The translations under genes and the position numbers were made by a program. A model generated the notes under the pieces. It searched no databases. It saw only the letters and a program-made list of their open reading frames with translations, and had not been told where the DNA came from. A stretch of DNA of 64,000 nucleotides. Source: Polymorphobacter megasporae (GTDB taxonomy: Bacteria > Pseudomonadota > Alphaproteobacteria > Sphingomonadales > Sphingomonadaceae). Shown one piece after another: positions 30,830-38,635 of the stretch; positions within the stretch are counted from its first letter, which is position 1, and every line of letters starts with the position of its first letter. The DNA lies in the NCBI RefSeq assembly GCF_018982885.2, contig NZ_CP081848.1, positions 434,001 through 498,000 of the forward strand, in the 5' to 3' direction.

Positions 30830-31169
30830 TTAAAGTCTGCCAGACGCAGTGCAACGGCAAGCAGTGCGATAGATTGCGCCAACGACGTTATCGTCGCAGA
30901 CATACCGAGAGCGAAACCTGGCAGGCGCGCTGATCGGCCCGGCCGCTAGCGGCGTCGGCAGCACCGCGGCGATAAACGCCCCAACGTCCGGCATGGCCCT
31001 GAGCAGCGCCAACAGGATGCCCCACAGCACCGAATTGGACGCCGATCATCAGTAAGCCGACGGCAATGTCTCGACGTACGCAGACAACCGCCACTGTATC
31101 GCTAGGCGCAAAGGCCAGAAACGCCGCCCATTGTAGCCACCGTTGCGGTTGTGTCGCTGACGGGCTCAA
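30830..31169 (-). pseudogene. Possible AI-2E/PerM-family transporter remnant
   Basis: The minus strand contains VLWGILLALLRAMPDVGAFI followed by AAVLPTPLAA. This resembles the conserved WGxLxxLLxFxPxxGxxI segment of AI-2E/PerM-family membrane proteins. The preceding part lies in another frame (AVGLLMIGVQFGAV). Only this fragment is present. Confidence 0.4.
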
Positions 31170-31346
31170 ATTACTCCAGCTTAAGAACGCGCATTACGGG
31201 GAGTAAGGTTCCGCGCTCGGCAGCCACTGAGACGTTTGCCCCACCTACTCTGCCGGTCGCGTTTGCCTCTCGGTCGCCACTTGTTTTCCATCGTCCGTTC
31301 GACGGAAACAACAGCGTCAGTTTGTCCTTCAACGGACCACACAGGC

Positions 31347-31371
31347 GGAACTCGGCAAAGCATGTCACGTT
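31347..31371 (+). promoter_or_regulatory. Predicted EcfG-type promoter before the 31.4-kb operon
   Basis: GGAAC (31347-31351), 16 bases, then CGTT (31368-31371) matches the alphaproteobacterial general-stress-response sigma EcfG consensus GGAAC-N16/17-CGTT. It lies 49 bases before the ATG at 31421 with no competing element, so the operon is probably induced by general stress. The match is exact, but no start site has been mapped. Confidence 0.7.
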
Positions 31372-31420
31372 TGGCAACCAACTTGCCGAAGGGCAGATTT
31401 GCGCAACCGGAAGGTTCGAA

Positions 31421-31819
31421 ATGACCAGCGACACCACCACGATTGGAATGCCACCGGCACATGCATCTCACGATGATAACGAAAATCGACTGGCCGGGTC
31501 TGCGATCCCAAACGTTGCTCCGCCGGTACAATCTTTGCTCGGCGAGGGTAAAGCGCAGGTGAAGTTGACGTTGAACAGTGTTTCTGCGGCCGCGCGCGAC
31601 GTCGCTACCAATCTCGACGGTAATGGTGCTGCACCGCTCGCTAAATATGTTCACGCTGCCGCCGATACCGTCGCCGGCTGGGCGAATACGGTCGAACACA
31701 AATCTGTGGATGAATTGCTTGGCGACACAAAATCGCTGGTTCGCACCCGCCCTGCCCTTGCCATCGGCATCGCCGTTGTCGCCGGCTTCGCGGTATCGCG
31801 CATCGTTCGACCGAGGTGA
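31421..31819 (+). CDS. Small membrane-anchored stress protein, ElaB/DUF883-like layout
   Basis: This 132-residue protein has a disordered N-terminus, an amphipathic helical middle (VKLTLNSVSAAARDVATNL), a helix VDELLGDTKSLVRTRPALA and a single C-terminal membrane helix (IGIAVVAGFAVSRIV) ending in basic residues. This layout is like ElaB/YqjD-type (DUF883) ribosome- or envelope-associated stress proteins, though identity to them is not certain. The start at 31421 is chosen over a longer frame from 31151 because GGAAGG precedes it and the EcfG-like promoter lies just upstream. It is first in a three-gene operon. Confidence 0.6.
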   Translation: MTSDTTTIGMPPAHASHDDNENRLAGSAIPNVAPPVQSLLGEGKAQVKLTLNSVSAAARDVATNLDGNGAAPLAKYVHAAADTVAGWANTVEHKSVDELLGDTKSLVRTRPALAIGIAVVAGFAVSRIVRPR

Positions 31820-31824
31820 TCGGG

Positions 31825-32208
31825 ATGCAGGAGGAAATCTCAATCGTCGATCTGCTTCGTCAGCTCGTCGAGGATGGCAACCATCTGGTCCGCACCGAAA
31901 TTCGTCTCGCCAAGTCCGAAGTCCGCGATAATATCGCCTCGGCTGGCAAGGGCGCTGCAGGCATCGGCATTGGCGCAGTGCTTTTGCTCGGCGCGGTATT
32001 CACCTTGCTAGGCGCTGCAGTGGGATTTCTGACCCCGCTGCTGGGTGCTGGCTGGGCTGCAGTAGTTGTTGGCTTCGCCGCGTTGGTAGTTGGCGGCGTT
32101 TTAATGATGAGCGGGGTCAACAAATTGAAAATGTCGAGGATTGTTCCCGACCAGTCAATCAAATCGGTAAAGCGCGATGCGGCGGCGATTACGGAAAGCG
32201 TACGATGA
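31825..32208 (+). CDS. Holin-X-like (phage_holin_3_6) family membrane protein
   Basis: This 127-residue protein has an amphipathic N-terminal helix (IVDLLRQLVEDGNHLVRTEI) followed by two membrane helices (IGIGAVLLLGAVFTLLGAAV and AGWAAVVVGFAALVVGGVL). This matches the family called Actinobacterial Holin-X, which is widespread in chromosomes and usually part of envelope-stress gene sets and not phages. It sits between the DUF883-like and DUF3618 genes and overlaps the latter (ATGA). A GTG at 31816 is an alternative start. Confidence 0.75.
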   Translation: MQEEISIVDLLRQLVEDGNHLVRTEIRLAKSEVRDNIASAGKGAAGIGIGAVLLLGAVFTLLGAAVGFLTPLLGAGWAAVVVGFAALVVGGVLMMSGVNKLKMSRIVPDQSIKSVKRDAAAITESVR

Positions 32209-32894
32209 CTAGTGAGACCAAAGCGATCGAGACCGAAGCCGCCGTTACGCGCGACCGGATTGCGGGTACCATCGACGAGCTTCAAGCGCGGCTGTCGCCT
32301 CAAGCGTTGGTCGATAATGCAATCGGGTCAATAAGTTTAGCGAGAAAGAAAGCTGTCACTTCCGCGCAAACCGCCGCGGGGGGGCACCCAGTCGCTCTCG
32401 GGGCAGCCGGGTTGGCGATCGGGATTGCATTGCTCGCGCGAAGCCGTTCGACGCGTACCGTGAGCGAACACGTCGACAGCTTCACCGTTGGTGCAGACAA
32501 CAACAAAAGCCTTACCGCGCATCGCGCCGATGGACATTCGCAGGCCGGAGCCGCCTCCAAGCATATCGACGCGATCCACAGTAATGCGCACACCGCGCAC
32601 GGTGACGCTTCGCTTGCAATCCTTGTCGTCAGCGCAGCAACCGGGGCACTGCTCGGGACCGTAATCCCGGTGGGTGGAGTAGAGATGTCGGTACTCGACG
32701 AAGTGCGAGCCCGGCTTAGTGCGGCCGGCGACATTGCGATTGCCTCGGCAAAAGACGAACTCGACGTTTCGAAGCTGTCACTCTCAGGCGGCGTTGACGG
32801 TATCACAAAGCGAATAACCGCGTCGTTGGTCAAAATTATGCATGAGGCCAGCGCGGCGCTCGGCCGGCCGGTTAAGACGAGATTAGGAAAATAG
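32205..32894 (+). CDS. DUF3618-family protein
   Basis: This 229-residue protein has the DUF3618 pattern at residues 10-45 (AVTRDRIAGTIDELQARLSP, then QALVDNAIGSI). A hydrophobic helix follows (HPVALGAAGLAIGIALLARS), and a second stretch lies in SLAILVVSAATGALLGTVIP. DUF3618 proteins accompany holin-X-like genes in alphaproteobacteria and are thought to be membrane-associated stress proteins, with no defined biochemistry. The gene is the last of the EcfG-like operon. Confidence 0.75.
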   Translation: MTSETKAIETEAAVTRDRIAGTIDELQARLSPQALVDNAIGSISLARKKAVTSAQTAAGGHPVALGAAGLAIGIALLARSRSTRTVSEHVDSFTVGADNNKSLTAHRADGHSQAGAASKHIDAIHSNAHTAHGDASLAILVVSAATGALLGTVIPVGGVEMSVLDEVRARLSAAGDIAIASAKDELDVSKLSLSGGVDGITKRITASLVKIMHEASAALGRPVKTRLGK

Positions 32895-33113
32895 AGCCCG
32901 TAGAGGCCGCCATATTTAAACACATGGAGGGAAGTAGGGGCCCGCATCGCCGTTTACAGGTCGGGGTGGAGCAGCAGTCAGTCTTTCAAGTACAAGAGCG
33001 ACGTCGCCTTGACCGGGCGTATGGCGACCCGTGCGACAATGACCATCGGCAAACTGAGCTTTCTATATTCAACAGCTAAAAGCGCGGGTCAGATTGGTCG
33101 GCAGATCAATCGG
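32895..33113. other. Intergenic, no gene seen
   Basis: No open frame with a recognisable domain occurs between the DUF3618 gene and the second EcfG-like promoter. Confidence 0.5.
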
Positions 33114-33138
33114 GGAACCTCCCGCTGCAACCAAGGTT
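33114..33138 (+). promoter_or_regulatory. Predicted EcfG-type promoter before the DUF2382 genes
   Basis: GGAAC (33114-33118), 16 bases, then GGTT (33135-33138) is a near-consensus EcfG promoter, with the first base of the -10 element being G instead of C. It lies 136 bases before the ATG at 33275. Its position before known stress-type genes supports it. Confidence 0.5.
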
Positions 33139-33274
33139 AACGTGCTGTCAGATTTCTGACGAGCTCTGGCGACGCTGCAGGCGTTGGCCTCGAAGAGAGG
33201 CGCTAGTCGGTCCGTAGTCCGGAGCAGATGATGCTGTATGTTTCGCAAGCTAGCGTTCTAGCAGGTCTGTCCTG

Positions 33275-33679
33275 ATGCCTGAGGATCTGACCAGCAAAAC
33301 GAGTGCGACTCCGATCAAACTGGTAAAAGAGACGTTGCGGGTTGACACGCGCCAAGTCGAAACCGGCCGCGTGCGGGTTCGTACCATCATCGATGAGGAG
33401 TCGGTGGTCGTCAGTGCAACTCTTTCGGGCAACTACGTCACTGTCGATCGGATCGCCATGAATCGAGTTGTCGATGTCGTGCCGCCGCCGCGCGAGGTCG
33501 ACGGCGTGATGATCATCTCGGTCGTCGAGGAACGGCTTCGCGTTGTCCGCGAGCTGGTCCTCGTCGAGGAGGTGCACATGCGCGATGTCCGCACTGCCGA
33601 TCCTTTCGAGCAGACCGTAACCCGCCGCGTCATGCGCGCGGTGATCGAGCGCGAACCCACCAACAGGGAGACTGAATAA
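33275..33679 (+). CDS. DUF2382 (YsnF/AvaK-like) stress protein
   Basis: This 134-residue protein is made of the DUF2382 repeat: IKLVKETLRVDTRQVETGRV, then VVVSATLSGNYVTVDRIAMN, then ISVVEERLRVVRELVLVEEV and VTRRVMRAVIERE. YsnF-type proteins are general-stress proteins of unknown mechanism. Its stop codon overlaps the ATG of the OmpA-like gene (TAATG). No signal peptide is seen, so it is probably cytosolic. Confidence 0.78.
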   Translation: MPEDLTSKTSATPIKLVKETLRVDTRQVETGRVRVRTIIDEESVVVSATLSGNYVTVDRIAMNRVVDVVPPPREVDGVMIISVVEERLRVVRELVLVEEVHMRDVRTADPFEQTVTRRVMRAVIEREPTNRETE

Positions 33680-34299
33680 TGGCCGACGATCGCAAGACCA
33701 CCGACGGCGCCCCGCCGAGCCACATCCACATCGAAAAGGGAAAGCCGGTCAACTGGCTGGCTTGGCTGGCGCTCGCGCTCGGCTTGCTTGCGCTGATCTG
33801 GGCCCTGACGCGCCACAAAGAGGTCGCGACGACCACCGAAACCGTATCGACCACAGCCGCTGCGCCGGTCGCAGCTACCGGATCCACGGTCGCCGCGACC
33901 ACGACCGCCTCGGTTGGAGCATTGGGGGCCTATCTCGCCGGCAGTGAAGCAGCACCGCGGACCTTCACGTTCGACACGATGCACTTTGCGACGGCTTCAA
34001 GCGAGCTAACCGCCGCCGACAAGACAACCGTTGAGGACGTTGCCGGCGTGCTCGGAAAGTACCCGGCGACAAACGTTAAAATTGTTGGTTATGCCGATGC
34101 CCGCGGCAATGAGGCGGCCAACGAGAAGATTGGCATAGACCGTGCCAACTCGGTCAAGGCAGCTCTTACGGCCAAGGGCGTTGATGGCGGCCGGATCGCT
34201 ATCGGGAGCGGGGGCGACGCCGATCCGGTCGACACTAATGCGACGGCGAATGGCCAGGCGGAGAATCGCCGCACCGAGCTCGTTGTCGTCAATCGCTAA
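33679..34299 (+). CDS. OmpA-family peptidoglycan-binding membrane protein
   Basis: This 206-residue protein has one membrane helix near residues 22-43 (NWLAWLALALGLLALIWALT) and an Ala/Thr-rich periplasmic linker. Its C-terminal OmpA domain (about 95-205) includes FDTMHFATASSELTAADKTT, VKIVGYADARGN and a closing NRRTELVVVNR. Such domains bind meso-diaminopimelate of peptidoglycan. It therefore tethers the inner membrane to the wall, consistent with an envelope-stress role alongside the DUF2382 proteins. Confidence 0.85.
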   Translation: MADDRKTTDGAPPSHIHIEKGKPVNWLAWLALALGLLALIWALTRHKEVATTTETVSTTAAAPVAATGSTVAATTTASVGALGAYLAGSEAAPRTFTFDTMHFATASSELTAADKTTVEDVAGVLGKYPATNVKIVGYADARGNEAANEKIGIDRANSVKAALTAKGVDGGRIAIGSGGDADPVDTNATANGQAENRRTELVVVNR

Positions 34300-34338
34300 C
34301 TGCTGTTCAACCCCAACCCCCCAGAAGGAACGATCATC

Positions 34339-35289
34339 ATGTCACGCATCATCACCGCATTGTTCGACACCCGCGTCGACGCCGAAGCCGCGAAGAACCG
34401 TCTCGAGGCCGCCTCGCTCCGGGTCAGCCACGTCAGCATCACCGACAAGACCAGCGACGGTTACAGCGATAACGTCGGCACCGGCACGACTTCGCCGGAG
34501 TCTCAGGGCTTTTGGGCGTCACTCAAGGGGGCGTTCAGCCCGGGTGAAGACCGTCACGTCTATGAGGAAGGGGTCCGCCGCGGCGGTGCTCTTCTTAGCG
34601 CGACGGTGGATGACGATCATGTCGATCAGGCGGTCGACATCCTCGACAACGCCAACTCGGTCGACATCGATGGCCGCGCCGAGGACTGGAAGAAGTCAGG
34701 TTGGGTCGCTCCGATTGCTGCAACCGGCATGTCCGCCAAGCCGCTGACGGGTGAGCGTAAGGTGGCCGCAGGCGAGGAGATGATTCCGGTCGTCGAAGAG
34801 ACGCTGCGGGTGGGCAAGCGCGAGGTCGAGCGTGGCGGTGTCCGTGTGCGCTCGTACATCGTCGAGACGCCGGTTAGCGACCAGGTCACGCTGCACGAGG
34901 AGCATGTCTCGGTCGAGCGCCGCCCGGTCACCGGCGGCACCGTTCCGGCAGATGCGTTCCGTGAGCGCACGATCGAGATGACCGAGACCACCGAGGAAGC
35001 GGTTGTCGCCAAAGACGCCCGCGTCGTTGAGGAAGTCGTCGTTCGCAAGACCGCCGATGACCGCACCGAGACGATCAGCGACACCGTGCGCCGCACTGAG
35101 GTCGAGGTCGACAACGTTGCTGGCACCGACAAGACCGGGGCTGGAATGACCGGAGCGGGGACGACTGCCGGCGGCGTTGGCCTTAGCGACAAGATCGCCG
35201 GGCTTGCGAAGGAAGGGGCCGGCAAGGTCACCGGCAACGACGATCTTGCTCGTCGCGGCGAAGCCCAGCAGGGCAAGACGGGCTACTAA
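34339..35289 (+). CDS. DUF2382 protein with general-stress N-terminus and CsbD-like tail
   Basis: This 316-residue protein has three parts. The N-terminus (about 1-110) resembles the YflT/general-stress fold seen before DUF2382 (MSRIITALFDTRVDAEAAKN). The middle (145-255) is DUF2382 (IPVVEETLRVGKREVERGGV, VTLHEEHVSVERRPVTGG). The last 40 residues (LSDKIAGLAKEGAGKVTGND) match the CsbD stress-protein motif. The combination of three stress modules in one protein is uncommon. GAAGGA precedes the start, and a strong terminator follows the stop. Confidence 0.8.
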   Translation: MSRIITALFDTRVDAEAAKNRLEAASLRVSHVSITDKTSDGYSDNVGTGTTSPESQGFWASLKGAFSPGEDRHVYEEGVRRGGALLSATVDDDHVDQAVDILDNANSVDIDGRAEDWKKSGWVAPIAATGMSAKPLTGERKVAAGEEMIPVVEETLRVGKREVERGGVRVRSYIVETPVSDQVTLHEEHVSVERRPVTGGTVPADAFRERTIEMTETTEEAVVAKDARVVEEVVVRKTADDRTETISDTVRRTEVEVDNVAGTDKTGAGMTGAGTTAGGVGLSDKIAGLAKEGAGKVTGNDDLARRGEAQQGKTGY

Positions 35290-35306
35290 AGCGTCACGCG
35301 GAGATA

Positions 35307-35338
35307 GGGAGCGCCTTAGTCGAGGCGCTCCCTTTTTT
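35307..35338 (+). terminator. Rho-independent terminator after the stress module
   Basis: A perfect 10-base-pair stem (GGGAGCGCCT pairing with AGGCGCTCCC) with a 6-base loop TAGTCG is followed by six T residues. It ends 49 bases after the stop codon at 35289 and closes the stress-protein transcription unit. Confidence 0.93.
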
Positions 35339-35610
35339 GTGCTTGGCAGTGCCGCCGGCGAAATCGTTCTGCTAACGGAAACCGGCAGCGTCGCGGTCGT
35401 CAGAGGGGTCGATCCATCTTAAGTCCGACGTTCGCCATCGGCCGCAAACGACAAGAGTGGGATATCTAAAGGCCTATAATTGGTGCGGTCCCGCCTCGAC
35501 GCCTATCGACAGATCTTCGCACTAAATCCTCGGCCGACCTCTTCAACAAGTTGAGTGCCCCGCGGCGCGGACCCGCTGTTGACCAAGTATGAAAAAATGC
35601 ATTTAGATAG
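35339..35610. other. Intergenic, no gene seen
   Basis: No supported gene lies between the terminator and the parA control region. The frames present are short and have no recognisable domain. Confidence 0.5.
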
Positions 35611-35630
35611 CACGATGACACGCCATCGTG
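35611..35630. promoter_or_regulatory. Inverted repeat before parA
   Basis: CACGATG (35611-35617) and CATCGTG (35624-35630) form a perfect 7-base inverted repeat with a 6-base centre, 13 bases before the parA ATG. The motif ATAGCA-NN-ATGA also occurs as a direct repeat (35607 and 35636), the second copy overlapping the start codon. Partition operons are usually autoregulated from such sites, so it is a likely operator or centromere-like site. Confidence 0.5.
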
Positions 35631-35643
35631 ATTACATAGCATC

Positions 35644-35919
35644 ATGATTACCGTAGACCTTGTCAGCCAGAAGGGCGGTTCGGAAAAAACACACTTGCCA
35701 CGCATCTGGCTGCCGCAGCGGCAGCGGCAGGCCACGTCACTTGCTTGATAGACACAGATCCGCAGGCTACCGCCGCTGCTTGGGGCGATTGGCGTGGCAA
35801 GGCCGATCCGGAAGTGATCACAACCCCCCCCTTACCTGTCTCGGCAAGACCCTCGAGGAAGTTGCTAAGCTTGGTGCGGAGATCGCGGTGATCGATACTC
35901 CTCCCCATGCGGATGCTGC
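35644..35919 (+). pseudogene. ParA-type partition ATPase, 5' fragment
   Basis: The start reads MITVDLVSQKGGS, the deviant Walker A of ParA/MinD ATPases, but EKTH and a frameshift replace GKTT. In the next frame follow LATHLAAAAAAAGHVTCLID and TDPQATAAAWGDW. A second shift at a run of C residues (near 35828) leads to LGKTLEEVAKLGAEIAVIDT with PPHADAA. The IS66 element enters there. The gene was already inactive from the Walker A frameshift. Confidence 0.82.
35912..35919. repeat. Left 8-bp target-site duplication of IS66
   Basis: GATGCTGC abuts the left IS66 end and is repeated at 38500-38507. Eight bases is the standard IS66 duplication length. Confidence 0.9.
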
Positions 35920-36003
35920 GTAAGCGCTGTGCTGACCCCGCCTTGCTGATGACGACGTAACCCGCGAGTCCTGCTGGTCCCCTGGGCTGGCGGTGCTGAT
36001 GCT

Positions 36004-36450
36004 ATGATGATGTCATGTGACGATGCTAGCGCGATCGGTGGTCGTACGGCGCGGATTGAGGTTTTCACCGGCACGAGGCGGCGGCGACCCTGGTCCGATG
36101 ATGAGAAGGCGCGGATCGTTGCAGAGAGCTATGCCGGCGACGGCATCACCGTCTGTGACGTGGCGCGCCGCAACGGCATCTGTCCCAGCCAGCTGTTCAC
36201 TTGGCGGCGGCAGTTGCGCCGTCCGGTGGAGACCGCCGAACCGCTATTGTTTGTGCCGGCGATCGTCGAGCCTGAAGCCGCTCCGGCGCCACTACCGGCA
36301 CAGCGGCAACAGCGTCGCCGATCAGTTCGCCGCGGTAGCGGTCCGGCGCCGATCGAAGTGAGCATGGATGGCATTTCGGTGCGGATCGGCCGCGGGGCCG
36401 ATGCGACCCTGATCGCGGCGGTTCTGGATGCGCTGAAGGCCAGCCGGTGA
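36004..36450 (+). CDS. tnpA: IS66 TnpA accessory protein
   Basis: This 148-residue protein has an N-terminal helix-turn-helix of the IS3/IS911-IS66 OrfA type (PWSDDEKARIVAESYAGDGI, then TVCDVARRNGICPSQLFTW). The C-terminus carries IEVSMDGISVRIGRGADATL. It is required with TnpB for IS66 transposition. It overlaps tnpB by 4 bases. Confidence 0.92.
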   Translation: MMMSCDDASAIGGRTARIEVFTGTRRRRPWSDDEKARIVAESYAGDGITVCDVARRNGICPSQLFTWRRQLRRPVETAEPLLFVPAIVEPEAAPAPLPAQRQQRRRSVRRGSGPAPIEVSMDGISVRIGRGADATLIAAVLDALKASR

Positions 36451-36809
36451 CAGGACCGGGCCCCGCTGGCGCAACCCGGGTTCTGGTCGCGACCCGACCG
36501 GTGGACTTTCGCAAGGGGATGGATGGCCTGGCGGCGCTGGTGACGGCCCAGCTCGGCGGCGATCCGTTCTCGGGTGTCGTTTATGTGTTCCGCGCGAAGA
36601 AGGCTGACCGGGTCAAGCTGGTCTGGTGGGACGGCACCGGCCTGTGCCTGATGGCCAAGAAGCTGGAAGCCGGCGCCTTTAGCTGGCCGTCGGTGCATGA
36701 TGGCGTGATGCGAGTGACCGCCGCCCAGCTCGGGGCCCTGCTCGAAGGACTCGACTGGCGCCGCGTGCATCAGGCAAGGCGCACGAAAGTGCCGCAGATC
36801 GCGGGATAA
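36447..36809 (+). CDS. tnpB: IS66 TnpB accessory protein
   Basis: This 120-residue protein has the IS66 Orf2 signature RPVDFRKGMDGLAALV, followed by DPFSGVVYVFRAKKADRVKL and VWWDGTGLCLMAKKLE. This IS66 accessory protein is unrelated to the IS200/IS605 nuclease also called TnpB. Confidence 0.95.
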   Translation: MTGPGPAGATRVLVATRPVDFRKGMDGLAALVTAQLGGDPFSGVVYVFRAKKADRVKLVWWDGTGLCLMAKKLEAGAFSWPSVHDGVMRVTAAQLGALLEGLDWRRVHQARRTKVPQIAG

Positions 36810-36890
36810 CGCGTTGTATCTGCGGTAGATTGACTCGGCTTTCCGGAAGTCCTCGACGCGCCTGCGCGCGCGTGATTCACTGCCCCTATC

Positions 36891-38477
36891 ATGCTCGCCG
36901 CAGCTGATCTCTCCGACGATCCCGAGGTGCTCCGCGCCATGATCGTCGCCGCCAACGCCAAGACGGCGCTTCTTACGGCGGAGGTCGAGCGCATCAACGC
37001 CGACGCCGAGTTGAGGGCGATCGCCCAGGCCGAGGCCGATGGCGAGATCGCGCGGCTGAACAGCATCATCGCGGCCTTCATGCGCCACCGCTTCGGGCCC
37101 CGTTCGGAGAAGCTCGACGACGACCAGTTCGAGCTGGTGCTCGAGGATCTCGGTATCGCCATCGCCATGGTGGAAGCCAAGCTCGATGCCGCCAGTTCGG
37201 CCAAGGCGCGGGCCGAGAAGCAGCGCCGTACCAACCGCGGCCAGCTGCCAGTGCATCTCGAGCGCGTCGAGCAGCTGGTCGACGTCGACAGCAAGCAGTG
37301 CGCCTGCTGCGGCGGCGACCTCCATGCCATCGGCGAGGACGTGGCTGAGCGTCTCGACAAGGTTCCAGCAAGCTTCCGCGTGTTGGTAACGCGTCGCCCG
37401 CGCTATGCTTGCCGGTCGTGCGAAGGCGAGGTGGTGCAGGCGCCAGCACCGCTGCGGATCGTCGAAGGCGGGCTGCCGACCGACGCGCTGGTCGCCCAGG
37501 TGCTGGTCTCCAAGTACGCCGACCACCTGCCACTCTACCGCCAGGCCCAGATCTACGCCCGTCAGGGCGTCAACCTCGACCGCTCGACGCTGGCCGACTG
37601 GACTGGCCGGGCCGCCTGGTGGCTGACCCCGTTGCGCGACCACCTTCTCGCCCTCCTGAAGCGGGGACCGAGGCTGTTCGCCGACGAGACGACGGCGCCG
37701 GTGCTCGACCCGGGACGACGGCGCACCAAGACCGGGCAGATCTGGGCTTATGCCCGCGATGATCGACCATGGGGCGGCACCGATCCGCCGGCGGTGGCAT
37801 TCATTTACGCGCCCGACCGGAAGTCCGAGCGGCCACTGGCGCATCTCGCCGGGTTTAGCGGCATCCTGCAGGTCGATGGCTATGCCGGCTACAACAAGCT
37901 CGGCCGGCGCAATGACGTGGCGCTCGCCTTTTGCTGGTCGCATGTGCGCCGCAAGTTCTTCGAACTGACCAAGGACGACACGTCGCCGACAGCCACCGAG
38001 GCGTTGCAGCTGATCAAGGCACTCTACGCCGTCGATGACGCGATCCGCGGTCAGTCGCCGGACATGCGCCGGTCGGTCCGTCAGGAACAGAGCCTGCCGA
38101 TCGTCACCACCCTGCACCGGCTGCTGACCGCGCGGCTTGGCCTGGTCAGTGCCAAGAGCAAGCTCGCCGAGGCGATCCGCTACGCGACCACGCGCTGGAC
38201 GGGCCTGACGCTGTTCGTCGACGACGGCCGCGTCGAGCTCGACAGCAACATCGTCGAGCGCGCCATCCGGCCCATTGCCCTCAATCGCAAGAATGCCCTG
38301 TTCGCCGGCTCCGACGACGGCGGCGCGAACTGGGCCGTCATCGCCAGCCTCATCGAGACCGCCAAGATCAATGCCGTCGACCCGCTCGCCTGGCTGACTG
38401 ACACCCTCGAGCGCCTCGCCCGCGGCCACTCCAGCAAAAACCTCGACCAGCTCATGCCCTGGAACTTCCGCAGCTAA
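36891..38477 (+). CDS. tnpC: IS66 TnpC transposase
   Basis: This 528-residue DDE transposase has an N-terminal leucine-rich coiled coil (about 30-75, then FMRHRFGPRSEKL). A zinc-binding region follows (QCACCGGDLHAIGEDV, then YACRSCEGEVV), and the catalytic domain begins LFADETTAPVLDPG. The segments ILQVDGYAGYNKL and ELDSNIVERAIRPIALNRKN cover the second and third acidic residues. The C-terminus LDQLMPWNF is typical of complete IS66 transposases. Confidence 0.95.
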   Translation: MLAAADLSDDPEVLRAMIVAANAKTALLTAEVERINADAELRAIAQAEADGEIARLNSIIAAFMRHRFGPRSEKLDDDQFELVLEDLGIAIAMVEAKLDAASSAKARAEKQRRTNRGQLPVHLERVEQLVDVDSKQCACCGGDLHAIGEDVAERLDKVPASFRVLVTRRPRYACRSCEGEVVQAPAPLRIVEGGLPTDALVAQVLVSKYADHLPLYRQAQIYARQGVNLDRSTLADWTGRAAWWLTPLRDHLLALLKRGPRLFADETTAPVLDPGRRRTKTGQIWAYARDDRPWGGTDPPAVAFIYAPDRKSERPLAHLAGFSGILQVDGYAGYNKLGRRNDVALAFCWSHVRRKFFELTKDDTSPTATEALQLIKALYAVDDAIRGQSPDMRRSVRQEQSLPIVTTLHRLLTARLGLVSAKSKLAEAIRYATTRWTGLTLFVDDGRVELDSNIVERAIRPIALNRKNALFAGSDDGGANWAVIASLIETAKINAVDPLAWLTDTLERLARGHSSKNLDQLMPWNFRS

Positions 38478-38499
38478 AGGGCCTCAGAACATCGCTTAC

Positions 38500-38507
38500 G
38501 ATGCTGC
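38500..38507. repeat. Right 8-bp target-site duplication of IS66
   Basis: This is the second copy of GATGCTGC (partner at 35912-35919). Confidence 0.9.
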
Positions 38508-38635
38508 AGCGCGTGAAGCTGTTAAAGCCGCCGACTTAATCCTGATACCGTGTCGTCCTAGAGCTTTCGACCTTCACGCCATTCAAACGACGGCAGACTT
38601 GGCTAGCTTCAACGGCAAGAAGGCATACGTAGTGG
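38500..38635 (+). pseudogene. ParA-type partition ATPase, fragment beyond IS66
   Basis: After the right target duplication the frame reads AAREAVKAADLILIPCRPRA, then FDLHAIQTTADLASFNGKKA. This continues the ParA fold from PPHADAA at 35919. The match ends at about 38635, where sequence of a second IS66 begins. The rest of parA is not found. Confidence 0.8.

Larger units (their letters stand above)
35920..38499 (+). mobile_element. Complete IS66-family insertion sequence
   Basis: The 2,580-base element has ends GTAAGCGCTGTGCTGA and, read inward from the right, GTAAGCGATGTTCTGA, the canonical IS66 terminal repeat. It carries the three genes tnpA, tnpB and tnpC in order and is flanked by an 8-base duplication (GATGCTGC). 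All reading frames are intact, so it may still be active. Removing it and one duplication restores the parA frame across the junction. Confidence 0.95.

Noticed and set aside
31825-32208. Holin-X-like gene considered as evidence for a prophage
   Set aside because: No phage structural, lysis or integrase genes are nearby. This family is usually chromosomal and here lies with stress genes.
36447-36809. IS66 TnpB considered as an RNA-guided nuclease (Cas12 ancestor)
   Set aside because: It is the 120-residue IS66 accessory protein with the DFRKGMDGL signature, unrelated to IS200/IS605 TnpB.
36129-38429. A 766-codon open frame on the minus strand across the IS66 transposase gene
   Set aside because: It is antisense to the intact tnpB and tnpC genes, which carry clear family motifs. 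The long frame is a by-product of high GC codon bias.
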